This document shows positions 8,431-15,233 of a stretch of DNA of 45,821 bases, one piece after another (the first letter of the stretch is position 1; each line of letters opens with the position of its first letter). Under the pieces are notes generated by a model. The model was not told the DNA's origin. It made no database searches and saw nothing but the letters and a program-made list of their open reading frames with translations. Made by a program: the position numbers and the translations under genes. Source of the DNA: JAGOLU01 sp037138475. GTDB taxonomy: Bacteria > Patescibacteriota > Microgenomatia > UBA1406 > GWC2-37-13. Location: contig JBAXII010000011.1 in NCBI GenBank assembly GCA_037138475.1, positions 1-45,821 of the forward strand, written 5' to 3'.

Positions 8431-8874
8431 TTATTTTGCGTATCTTAGTATCTGGTCTAACATTCCATTTACTCGCTTCTCCCAGTACTCACGGCTTTGT
8501 ATTACTCCAGATGTGTCGAAAAGATCATTTACGTATGCAAAATAAACCGCAGCATTAATGATCATCATCTGGAAAGCTGACAGTACTAGCTTGAGCTGCT
8601 CGTGCATGCGAGCTCCACCCACGGGTCCATTCGACACCTCACACATGGCAACCGGCTTTCGTTCGTACTCTGCGTAGGCATTGTCTTAAAGCATTTTTAA
8701 TTCACCTGGTTTCCATGGTTGTATTCTGGAGAAACTATGACCAGACCATGAACTTCTTTAATCATTTGGCGCCATTTTTCAGTGAGAGATGTAGAAAGAC
8801 CTTCTGTCGCTCGTTGCGGGTAGTCACGAATATCGACCAGCTGTGGCTCTATGTCTGACCGCTGTTTTACGATA
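8431..8874 (-). pseudogene. NADPH-dependent FMN reductase, broken
   Basis: The C-terminal part reads cleanly from MCEVSNGPVGGARMHEQ to the stop. Upstream on the same strand, other frames give LTEKWRQMIKEVHGLVIVSPEYNHG, then GELKML-stop-DNAYAEYERKPVA. These are consecutive parts of a flavodoxin-fold NAD(P)H:FMN reductase (SPEYNHG is the flavin-binding loop). A one-base frameshift after NHGN and a TAA in place of a Leu codon disrupt it. The N-terminus is cut off at the IS1595 end at 8875. It could not make a working enzyme. Confidence 0.75.
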
Positions 8875-8933
8875 GGCTCTAGACTAGCATATTTGTGCTA
8901 AACTAGAGATATAAAGCATAACAACGCTCCAAT

Positions 8934-9098
8934 TAGTAAATACAAACTGAAAAAGATATTGAGATGTTTTTCTCTTGATTTCACCGCAACTCAAACTCAC
9001 AAAACATCATGTATTAACAGAAATAACATCAGGTATTAACAGAAATACGGTTAACAAGTATTTTAACAAAGTTCGTCAACTCATATATCACCACTTAG
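8934..9098 (+). pseudogene. IS1595 transposase, N-terminal half, frameshifted
   Basis: One frame gives ISKYKLKKILRCFSLDFTA and then QTHKTS. A second frame gives GINRNTVNKYFNKVRQLIYHH, the helix-turn-helix of IS1595 transposases. The two are separated by a 22-bp tandem duplication (9004-9047) that shifts the frame. The coding sequence then runs into IS30. An ATG-less open frame joins this fragment to the IS30 transposase, but that fusion is an artefact. Confidence 0.75.
9004..9047 (+). repeat. 22-bp tandem duplication in IS1595 transposase
   Basis: Two adjacent 22-bp copies (9004-9025 and 9026-9047) differ at one base (T9010 against G9032). Because 22 is not a multiple of three, the duplication breaks the transposase frame. 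Confidence 0.9.
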
Positions 9099-10175
9099 TT
9101 CAACTGAGAATCCGAACGCCTGGGTACAATACCAGTCGTATGAAAAACGCTACAAAGCTCACGGTATTTGATCGAGGTCAAATACAAGGCATGCTCAAGA
9201 AACAAGCCTCAATTGGTGAGATCTCCCGAAAGCTCGGAAGAGCAAAGTCTAGTATCAGTGATGATATCAAGCGTCACCGAGTGTGGGACGAGTCTACTGG
9301 CTCCTGGATCTATTGTGCATCCTGTGCACAAGAGACTATGGTCACAGTACGAAAGACTGCGCGATATGTAGGGAGGCACACCTTCAAAACTAGTCAGACC
9401 TATACCTATGTCATTGATCACCTCAGGCAAGGCTGGTCACCAGAGCAGATAGCAGGAAGCCTTGTCCATGAAGTGTTGACCACTCGCAATTTGAGGAAGA
9501 TCAGCCATGAAGCTATCTACAAATATATATACTCAAAAGAAGCGAAAAATCTCAAACTTTTTGAGTTCCTTCCATGGAAGAGAAAACGAAGACAACAGAA
9601 ACGCGGACGTATCTCAAATCGCTCTCATATACCCAACAAAATATCTATTCATGACAGGTCAAATGAGATTGAAACTCGATCAACCTTTGGTCACTACGAA
9701 GGAGATACTATAGTGGGGAAACAATCAGAGGATCCAGTGATCCATACTCCAGTAGAACGAATGACTCGATTCCTTCATGCACGAGTCATCCCTGACAAAA
9801 CAGCTATGAGTACATGTGCTGCCCAGAAGGCAATATTTACCAAGTTGACTGTATTATCCACAACCAATGACAATGGCCTTGAGTTCTCAGAACATGAAAC
9901 GCTCGAAGCAGAGACAGGGGTAGTGAGCTACTTTGCTGATCCCTACGCTTCCTGGCAGAGGGGAACCAATGAATATCACAATGGACTCCTCAGGCGATAC
10001 CTCCCCAAGAAGACCAGCTTCATCGAACTCACTCAAGACGATCTGGATGATATGGTCTGGGAGATCAACAACAGACCTCGGAAGTGTCTCGGGTTTAAGA
10101 CACCACAGCAGCTGTTTCATCTGATGATACAATCTCAATTATCAATTCCTCCTATCGTACGGATTCAGGGTTGAA
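9099..10175 (+). mobile_element. IS30-family insertion sequence, copy B
   Basis: The element is 1077 bp. Its ends are TTCAACTGAGAATCCGAACG (9099-9118) and the complement of TTCAACCCTGAATCCGTACG (10156-10175). It is homologous to copy A over its whole length but clearly diverged, so it is not a very recent duplicate. It interrupts the IS1595 N-terminal half and lies 66 bp before the DGR target gene. Confidence 0.9.
9140..10174 (+). CDS. IS30-family transposase, copy B
   Basis: The transposase has 344 residues and aligns end to end with copy A. The N-terminal helix-turn-helix (IGEISRKLGRAKSSISDDI) and the DDE core (GHYEGDTIVG, TTNDNGLEFSEHE, WQRGTNEYHNGLLRRYLPK) are intact. I start it at the ATG at 9140, the exact counterpart of the start of copy A. 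The longer open frame reaching back to 8975 is made of IS1595 sequence. The stop TGA lies in the right terminal repeat. Confidence 0.92.
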   Translation: MKNATKLTVFDRGQIQGMLKKQASIGEISRKLGRAKSSISDDIKRHRVWDESTGSWIYCASCAQETMVTVRKTARYVGRHTFKTSQTYTYVIDHLRQGWSPEQIAGSLVHEVLTTRNLRKISHEAIYKYIYSKEAKNLKLFEFLPWKRKRRQQKRGRISNRSHIPNKISIHDRSNEIETRSTFGHYEGDTIVGKQSEDPVIHTPVERMTRFLHARVIPDKTAMSTCAAQKAIFTKLTVLSTTNDNGLEFSEHETLEAETGVVSYFADPYASWQRGTNEYHNGLLRRYLPKKTSFIELTQDDLDDMVWEINNRPRKCLGFKTPQQLFHLMIQSQLSIPPIVRIQG

Positions 10176-10241
10176 TGTAGGGCAGTATGTATAAGTGAGG
10201 AAAATTGATATAATTTCATTAAAAGTGAGTTAATTTTAAAT

Positions 10242-12176
10242 ATGGAAGTTGGAAACCCAGAAGCATCATCACAACTACTAAAACAAAAGTACGACCTTCA
10301 CAAAGCGCCCGAAGTAGACTCGGCTGCAAGACGTAGTGAAGCCCGTACTGGGGACCGTGTATCTCAAAACCCTCTCGATCGTATTCAAAATTATCTAAAT
10401 CGTTTTCGTGAAATTACGGACAGAGAAGATCCGCAGCAAAGAGAGCGCGGCATGGAAGCCGTAAAGCGGCTTCTCCATGGTAAATATATTGTAAAACCAA
10501 ATGAAATTCCTGAAAGTTATTGGGAGAATCAACGCCGTATTATACGAGAGCGTGGACAAGAAGCAGATCTGCAACATGTAGACTGGGAGGAAGTAAAAAG
10601 ACAAAACACAGAAGCAATTATTGCAGATCAAACAACAAGCATGGATAAATGGACTGACTATTTATCCTCGAATGATGCTCCGTATCCAGATGCGCTTAAA
10701 TACTGGACACTCCGCAGTGTGCTTAGTATGGGTGAATACGATAAAGAGAAAAAGCAGTATCCACAGCGCTCAAAAGGCACAACCAAACCGTTTCCAGACC
10801 TTAATCGTGAAGCATTAGCATACGTAATCGATGCAGTGGATAAGAAATATACTGCAAAAGGTGCAAACAGAGCAAATGAAGATACCGATCCAGAGTTCGA
10901 AAAGCTTTTGCGGGGAGAAAACTTTGCTAAACTTTATGCCTTCGCAATTGAAAAGGTCACCCCAGCAGATGAACAAGGATTGGTAAACACTAGTGGTCAT
11001 TGGGTGAAATACGATCAAGGGTCAGATCACATGCCCCTCGTAGCCTCTTTGCAAGGGCACGGTACTGGTTGGTGTACTGTTGGTGAATCAACAGCTCAAG
11101 CTCAATTGCAGGGTGGAGATTTTTACGTCTATTATTCTAATGACTCTGATGGAAAATCTGTCGTTCCTCGAGTGGTTATTCGGATGGATGGAAGTAATAT
11201 TGGAGAGGTGCGCGGGATTGCACCTGAACAAAACCTTGATCCGTATGTGGCTCCCATAGTTGAACAAAAACTGGAAGAGTTTCCAGATGGAAAAGCGTAT
11301 CAGAAAAAAGTTGCAGACATGAAGCATCTGACAGAAATAGACCACAAAATGCAGGCAGGTACGCTACTTGATGCTTCTGAGCTTGTCTTTTTATATGAAG
11401 TAGACAGTTCAATTCAAGGATTTGGATATAGTAGGGATCCAAGAATTGAGGAATTGAGAAATCAAAGAAATCAAAGAAATCCAGAGTTAGATATGCCAGT
11501 TGTGTTTGGCTGTGAACCTTTTCAAATTGCGCACAACCTAGGAGAATTACAGCCTGATACTAGGGCATATATTGGTCCACTTGTTCCTGGAATTTTTGAC
11601 AGACTGCAAATGCATAACATAGAACACGTATACACTTCATTCCCAGAAGGGAAAATCAGAAGGCAACAAATTGAGATTGGCGGAAAAACTAAAGAACGGC
11701 TTCAGAATGAGATGACACAAGCAGGAATTAATATAAGCTTTCACGCTGAGGACATGATGAAAAGTCCGGATTTTACCACCCTTCCCGTAGCTCAAACACT
11801 CGATACTGTAAGACTAAAAGTTGGTGATTTAGGACTTTCTGGGTATCCAACAATTGACCAAGTATATAAAAAGGCACAAGAATTAGGACTGGACTTATGT
11901 CCTCCAGAAGTCGGTCCACACCTACGACTACAATATACGGACCAACCAATGAGAGAATGGATTTATGTTGGAATGAAACAGATTACCGCGTCGAGCGGCC
12001 GTCCTTCTGTCTTCAATCTGGAGCGGCGTGAGGCTGGTCTGTGGTTGCGTGGCTGTTGGGCGGAACCTGTCGACAAGTGGCTTCCTCACTTCGTGTTTGT
12101 CTTCCGTCTCCGCAAGTTTGAAACTCAAAACCCTCAGACATTTAGTTCACTTTTAAAATATCTTCTGAAACGTTGA
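10242..12176 (+). CDS. DGR target protein with C-terminal variable lectin-like domain
   Basis: This 644-residue protein ends in a hypervariable domain. Residues about 230-350 contain LQGHGTGWCTVGEST and FYVYYSND, followed by GEVRGIAPEQNLDPY. From memory this region occurs in many CPR proteins and recalls PcfJ-like domains; its function is unknown. Residues about 584-625 (VFNLERREAGLWLRGCWAEP and the following VFVFRLRK) have the Trp/Gly/Leu skeleton of the C-type-lectin fold used by DGR variable proteins. They are encoded by the VR, which matches the downstream template. No signal peptide or membrane segment is apparent, so the protein may be cytoplasmic or exported by another route. TATAAT at 10208-10213 is the probable -10. 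It likely binds variable ligands; this is inferred from family knowledge. Confidence 0.85.
   Translation: MEVGNPEASSQLLKQKYDLHKAPEVDSAARRSEARTGDRVSQNPLDRIQNYLNRFREITDREDPQQRERGMEAVKRLLHGKYIVKPNEIPESYWENQRRIIRERGQEADLQHVDWEEVKRQNTEAIIADQTTSMDKWTDYLSSNDAPYPDALKYWTLRSVLSMGEYDKEKKQYPQRSKGTTKPFPDLNREALAYVIDAVDKKYTAKGANRANEDTDPEFEKLLRGENFAKLYAFAIEKVTPADEQGLVNTSGHWVKYDQGSDHMPLVASLQGHGTGWCTVGESTAQAQLQGGDFYVYYSNDSDGKSVVPRVVIRMDGSNIGEVRGIAPEQNLDPYVAPIVEQKLEEFPDGKAYQKKVADMKHLTEIDHKMQAGTLLDASELVFLYEVDSSIQGFGYSRDPRIEELRNQRNQRNPELDMPVVFGCEPFQIAHNLGELQPDTRAYIGPLVPGIFDRLQMHNIEHVYTSFPEGKIRRQQIEIGGKTKERLQNEMTQAGINISFHAEDMMKSPDFTTLPVAQTLDTVRLKVGDLGLSGYPTIDQVYKKAQELGLDLCPPEVGPHLRLQYTDQPMREWIYVGMKQITASSGRPSVFNLERREAGLWLRGCWAEPVDKWLPHFVFVFRLRKFETQNPQTFSSLLKYLLKR
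11991..12117 (+). repeat. DGR variable repeat (VR)
   Basis: This 127-nt block aligns without gaps to the template repeat at 12477-12603. There are 25 mismatches, and every one is at a template adenine (A to C, G or T); no other template base is changed. That is the signature of adenine-specific mutagenic retrohoming. The match weakly continues 7 nt upstream with one further A change and one non-A change. Confidence 0.95.
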
Positions 12177-12205
12177 CCCTTTGATTGTTTGACACTTTGT
12201 TCCTT

Positions 12206-12235
12206 TTGGTCGGCCGAATTTTTTTTTGCTATACT
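12206..12235 (+). promoter_or_regulatory. Candidate promoter of the DGR template RNA
   Basis: TTGGTC (12206-12211), an 18-nt spacer and TATACT (12230-12235) fit a sigma-70-type promoter. Transcription would start near 12242 and run through the template to the terminator at 12614-12640. Confidence 0.45.
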
Positions 12236-12476
12236 ATGTTTAGATAGGTTATATCAAAAGGCTATGGTTTTTTGAGACCTTTCTGGCATATGTAGATTGA
12301 GAGCGCAGGCGGCTTCACGCTTTTTGCGGAGCGATGTACGTAGTGTCTTAAAAAAGAAGAAACTTGGTGTGGCTTGCTCGGTGATTTTATATCACAGATA
12401 AAATACAGCTCTGCTTCTTCATTGTTTAATGACTAAGCAAGCAGTGGAATAAGATGGCAAGTCATACAATACCGAC

Positions 12477-12603
12477 TCGAACGGCAATCCTAATGTCTTC
12501 AATCTGGAACGGAATGAGGATGGTCTGTGGTTGAATGACAATTGGGCGAAACCTGACAACAAGTGGAATCCTAACAACGAGTTTGTCTTCAGTCTCCGAA
12601 AGT
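12477..12603 (+). repeat. DGR template repeat (TR)
   Basis: The non-coding template has 38 adenines in 127 nt, 25 of which differ in the VR. Read as codons it gives an Asn-rich lectin-like sequence (NEDGLWLNDNWAKPDNKW). Its many AAY codons are the kind that A-mutagenesis can diversify without creating stops. Confidence 0.95.
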
Positions 12604-12613
12604 GTAATCTTTT

Positions 12614-12640
12614 CCGCGCTTACCCAGCGCGGTTTTTCTT
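12614..12640 (+). terminator. Intrinsic terminator after the template repeat
   Basis: CCGCGCT (12614-12620), loop TACCC, AGCGCGG (12626-12632), then TTTTTCTT. The perfect 7-bp GC-rich stem and T-run end the template transcript 11 nt after the repeat. Confidence 0.85.
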
Positions 12641-12771
12641 ATTATCTGGATTCAAGCTTTTCTTCCAACCCCACAGCATCTTACCAACCTCATCAAGATT
12701 AACTACCATTTCCTCGTATTGCTTATGAGATATGCATTTTGCCTCCCATGAAGTGGAAATAAGAATCAACA
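12620..12771 (-). pseudogene. Four-helix-bundle (S23/Avd-like) C-terminal remnant
   Basis: The minus strand reads CISHKQYEEMVVNLDEVGKM, LWGWKKSLNPDNKKN, then a stop at 12620-12622. This matches the C-terminal helix pattern of S23-type four-helix-bundle proteins (Y/CIS-x-x-x-Y/F, then EVGKML). That family includes Avd, the RT partner of DGRs. The N-terminal helices are missing: the frame degenerates at the IS200-type hairpin at 12772. It is antisense to the template transcript and overlaps its terminator. I am fairly sure of the family, less sure it was a DGR Avd, since S23 proteins are common in CPR genomes. Confidence 0.5.
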
Positions 12772-13195
12772 ACCCTGTGGCAGAGACCACAGGGTATGTT
12801 GATGATCATGACGACAAAAGGATGAGGTGCTTCTTTTAGAAGAGGGTAAGTTGGGTAGGGGGAATACCTTGGCTTTTTACATAGTTTTTCACGGTATTCC
12901 AGTTTGCATGTTCACTCACGGTGGAGACGTAGTATCCATCTGACCAGAACTCACCACCCCAGAGACTTTTACGTAGTGCTGGATGAGAAAGGAAAAGTTG
13001 TTTTGCAGTGATGCTTTTGTAGATACGAACAAATTGGCCAATGGAGTATTTTGGGTGAAATGATACAAGGAGATGAATATGGTTGAGGTCCATGCCTAGT
13101 TGTTCTATGTCGTATCGTTGCATGATGTCATATGAGATTTGTTTGAGAGAGGAGGTAATTTCAGGCGTAAGTAAGGCTTTTCGATACTTGACTGG
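12772..13195 (-). mobile_element. IS200/IS605-type element remnant
   Basis: It comprises a Y1 transposase remnant (12836-13195) and a perfect 9-bp hairpin 41 nt beyond its stop: ACCCTGTGG (12772-12780), loop CAGAGA, CCACAGGGT (12787-12795). Single-strand transposases recognise such subterminal hairpins. The other end is lost where the transposase merges into the gene at 13196-13821. Antisense Avd-like sequence begins directly at the hairpin. Confidence 0.6.
12836..13195 (-). pseudogene. IS200-family Y1 transposase (TnpA/REP-associated), 5' truncated
   Basis: The readable frame gives LPVKYRKALLTPEITSSLKQ, then DLNHIHLLVSF (the HUH pair His-x-His) and SDGYYVSTVSEHANW (catalytic Tyr region). 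IS200-type TnpA normally begins about 15-20 residues earlier, with a strand ending in VKYR. Here the upstream frame comes from the neighbouring gene, and an initiation codon is only available internally (ATG at 13123). It is probably non-functional, although the catalytic residues are present. Confidence 0.75.
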
Positions 13196-13821
13196 TAGTT
13201 TTGTGGGAACTCGATGGCGAGCCGTCTAATGCCAAGTGATTTGGATAGTGTATATATTACGTCACAGTTTTGTACTACCCCGTGAGTTTCACCTACCAGG
13301 AGGAGGCCAGTTCCCATTATTTCTTCCAAGATTCGGATCTTATCTCCATCAGTGTGCGCAAAGTCGATAGTCTTAGGGTTGTAAGCGTTAATAGCTTCAA
13401 TAAACTTCCCCTTTCTTTCTGAATAGGTAAGGAGAGATTCGAGGTTATACATCAACTTCATATCTTGGTTGGCATCGAATGCATTCTGCTTATCCTCTTT
13501 ATTTGCGTTTATTGGTAACTCATGAAAGTTAGGTTCGGCATGCCACGACTTTGATTCGCTCAAGTACTCGATATACTGCGCGATAGACAAATCTGGATGC
13601 TTGACAAATAGAGCCTTATAATCTGATTCAATCGAAGAGAGTTGAATAGTCGAGGATGGTTCTTTGCCACATGTTGCACAAAACGCAAGGTAACTGATGT
13701 TAATGTGGTCAATAGCCAGTTGCACAGGTGTTACCTGCCTCTCCTGTGATGATTCAGGCTTATCGTCAGGAATAGGACTTGTGATAGGATTTTCATTTCG
13801 TACTGTGGTTTCTGTAGTCAT
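13196..13821 (-). pseudogene. Unknown protein with GETHG motif, 3' truncated by IS200 remnant
   Basis: About 208 residues are original, ending near IRRLAIEFPQNYQ. After that the frame (to 13105) reads transposase DNA out of frame. The segment LLLVGETHGVVQNCDVIYTL followed by IRRLAIEFP recalls proteins of erythromycin-esterase/ChaN-like folds, where GETHG is a conserved catalytic-type loop. The rest (Ser/Thr/Glu-rich N-terminus) is not recognised. The start codon lies 6 nt after a 32-bp copy of the lon 3' end. Confidence 0.5.
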
Positions 13822-13827
13822 TGTTGT

Positions 13828-13859
13828 TACAAACTCGCCAAGGTCATATCCACAAACTG
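13828..13859 (-). repeat. 32-bp copy of the Lon-like gene 3' end (copy 3)
   Basis: The 32 bases are identical to 17240-17271, the last codons of the Lon-like ATPase gene (reading TQFVDMTLASL in part). It lies directly before the GETHG gene and after the membrane-protein gene at 13873. It probably marks a recombination or integration junction. Confidence 0.8.
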
Positions 13860-13872
13860 GTGCGGGTTGGTT

Positions 13873-15069
13873 TTAATATGAGTCAAGTTTCCTTTTTTGC
13901 CCAATAGAGTAGCAAAAGTTTTTCATATCTAGCTTGTTATCATCAATGAGAGAGCATGAAGCAGGGGAGCCTGCATCATACGCTAGCCTTGTAAGACAAA
14001 TATTTTTTGAGAGTGCATCCACCCTCGATTGGCAGGACATGAGGTAGCTCTGATACTCTGTGTCGGTATAAGGTGTAGACAACTGAAATGGCTCAAATAT
14101 GTCTCTGATTTGAGTAATCTTAGAACCAATGTGGAGTATACAAAACATCCTTTGAAACTTGACAGGGTCATAACTATTGTAGTCAATATGTATCCCATGT
14201 ACTGAATCACTATCATATTCCTCATTTGGATTCATACGTATTTCTGAATCAAAGCAATAGCTCAGATCGAGCTTTGAGTGAGCGATTTTATATTTGCACA
14301 AAAGTATTCCCTGTTTTGTACTAAGTTGATTGCAGTCTTCGTAGTTTGTAAATCTGTCTCGTTTTAAGACGCATAAGTCTTTTTCCCACTTTGCTTGGCT
14401 TAAGTCCCATGGCTCAGATACTGCAGCGAATGGATTTATGACAGTAGAATGGATGATATTCTCGCAGAGGCCATATTTTTTATAACAGTTGTTTGGGTGT
14501 GTTGCAGATAACGCATAAAGAACTTTTGAGGTGTGATCGCATGCATCGGAGTCACGAAATAACACGGCTTGAATAAATGCATCAGACTGAATAAACCAAC
14601 ACACGGTAAATATCATTCCGATGACAAGAGTAAAAAAGGTAATCGAGATCTTTAGGTTTCGGAGAATGTGCTGATCAGATTGGGATACCATGAACCGATA
14701 GGTAGCGATAGTTACGGGTATGAGGCAGAGAGATAGCCAAATGGCACCATATTGGCACTGGTATAACATACCTGTGCCATCATTAAATCTACAACTCCAA
14801 TATGCACTAAATCGACCGGCAATCATATAGATCATTGATGCGATCGAAGTACAAATAGCACAGATGATCAAAAATTTAACGACCGATCGTAAAGTGAAAG
14901 AAGTGTTTATAAGGGAACTCCTCCAGTCTGTTCGATGCAACAAGAGGTGTTGGATAACAAAAGAAAAAAGAAACAATCCTAAAAAAGCGAGGAATAGTGT
15001 TGGATAGTATCTAAACGCGCCAACAAAACTGGTAATAATTATTGATACGATCGTCGTGAATAAAGCCAT
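13873..15069 (-). CDS. Multi-pass membrane protein with Cys-rich domain, unknown
   Basis: The protein has 398 residues and I do not recognise it. The first 200 residues hold about five hydrophobic segments (around residues 5-20, 25-42, 64-86, 108-124 and 141-165). The second half is soluble and Cys-rich, with regularly spaced Cys (for example DACDHTSK, NNCYKKYGLCEN, EDCNQLSTK, LLCKYK, LSYCFD, FCILH, MSCQSR, NICLTR, ASCSL, NFCYS), which suggests disulfides outside the membrane. It sits between two copies of the lon 3' end as a one-gene cargo module. Confidence 0.65.
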   Translation of the reverse strand: MALFTTIVSIIITSFVGAFRYYPTLFLAFLGLFLFSFVIQHLLLHRTDWRSSLINTSFTLRSVVKFLIICAICTSIASMIYMIAGRFSAYWSCRFNDGTGMLYQCQYGAIWLSLCLIPVTIATYRFMVSQSDQHILRNLKISITFFTLVIGMIFTVCWFIQSDAFIQAVLFRDSDACDHTSKVLYALSATHPNNCYKKYGLCENIIHSTVINPFAAVSEPWDLSQAKWEKDLCVLKRDRFTNYEDCNQLSTKQGILLCKYKIAHSKLDLSYCFDSEIRMNPNEEYDSDSVHGIHIDYNSYDPVKFQRMFCILHIGSKITQIRDIFEPFQLSTPYTDTEYQSYLMSCQSRVDALSKNICLTRLAYDAGSPASCSLIDDNKLDMKNFCYSIGQKRKLDSY

Positions 15070-15096
15070 ATGATCAATGAATCAGTAAATGAAAGT

Positions 15097-15212
15097 TACA
15101 AACTCGCCAGGGTCATATCCACAAACTGCGTCATGTTGGTCTCGTTCACCTCCACAGTCGCCAGCTGACCTGAGACGATCTGGAGCGTCACCTTGGGCAC
15201 GAGTGTCTCGAT
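15097..15212 (-). repeat. Diverged copy of the Lon-like gene 3' end (copy 2)
   Basis: It aligns to 17240-17355 with scattered substitutions and no gap. Translated, it gives the last 38 or so codons of the ATPase, with IETLVPKVTLQIVSGQLATV in place of IETLVRKVTLQIVSGQQATV and the same end QFVDMTLASL-stop. It is too short to be a gene. It lies just before the membrane-protein gene. Confidence 0.9.
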
Positions 15213-15233
15213 AGCATGTTAAGTAAAAATCTG

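Larger units (their letters stand above)
8875..9098 (+). mobile_element. 5' half of an IS1595-family element
   Basis: It begins with the terminal repeat GGCTCTAGACTAGC (8875-8888) and continues into the N-terminal coding part of an ISXO2-like transposase until IS30 copy B at 9099. It complements the 3' half at 3817-4352, which lies in the opposite orientation next to the other IS30 copy. Confidence 0.78.
12242..12640 (+). ncRNA. DGR template RNA (TR-containing transcript)
   Basis: This is about 400 nt between a promoter-like site and an intrinsic terminator, with no convincing gene. It carries the template repeat. Just upstream of the template, GCTTGCT (12372-12378) can pair with AGCAAGC (12436-12442). 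Inside that, ATTTTAT and ATAAAAT (about 12385-12404) form a smaller hairpin. In known DGRs the template RNA is reverse transcribed into mutated cDNA. Transcript limits are inferred. Confidence 0.65.

Noticed and set aside
3809..8875. 8-bp target duplication flanking a rejoined IS1595
   Set aside because: The bases outside the two terminal repeats (AAAACTTA, and TATCGTAA after re-inversion) do not match, so I do not claim one.
8975..9139. N-terminal extension of IS30 transposase copy B
   Set aside because: The extension is IS1595 sequence. Copy A has no such extension and both copies share the ATG at the equivalent position.
10176..13200. Reverse transcriptase gene for the DGR
   Set aside because: I looked for a YxDD-type frame near the cassette and in the listed frames of the whole window and found none.
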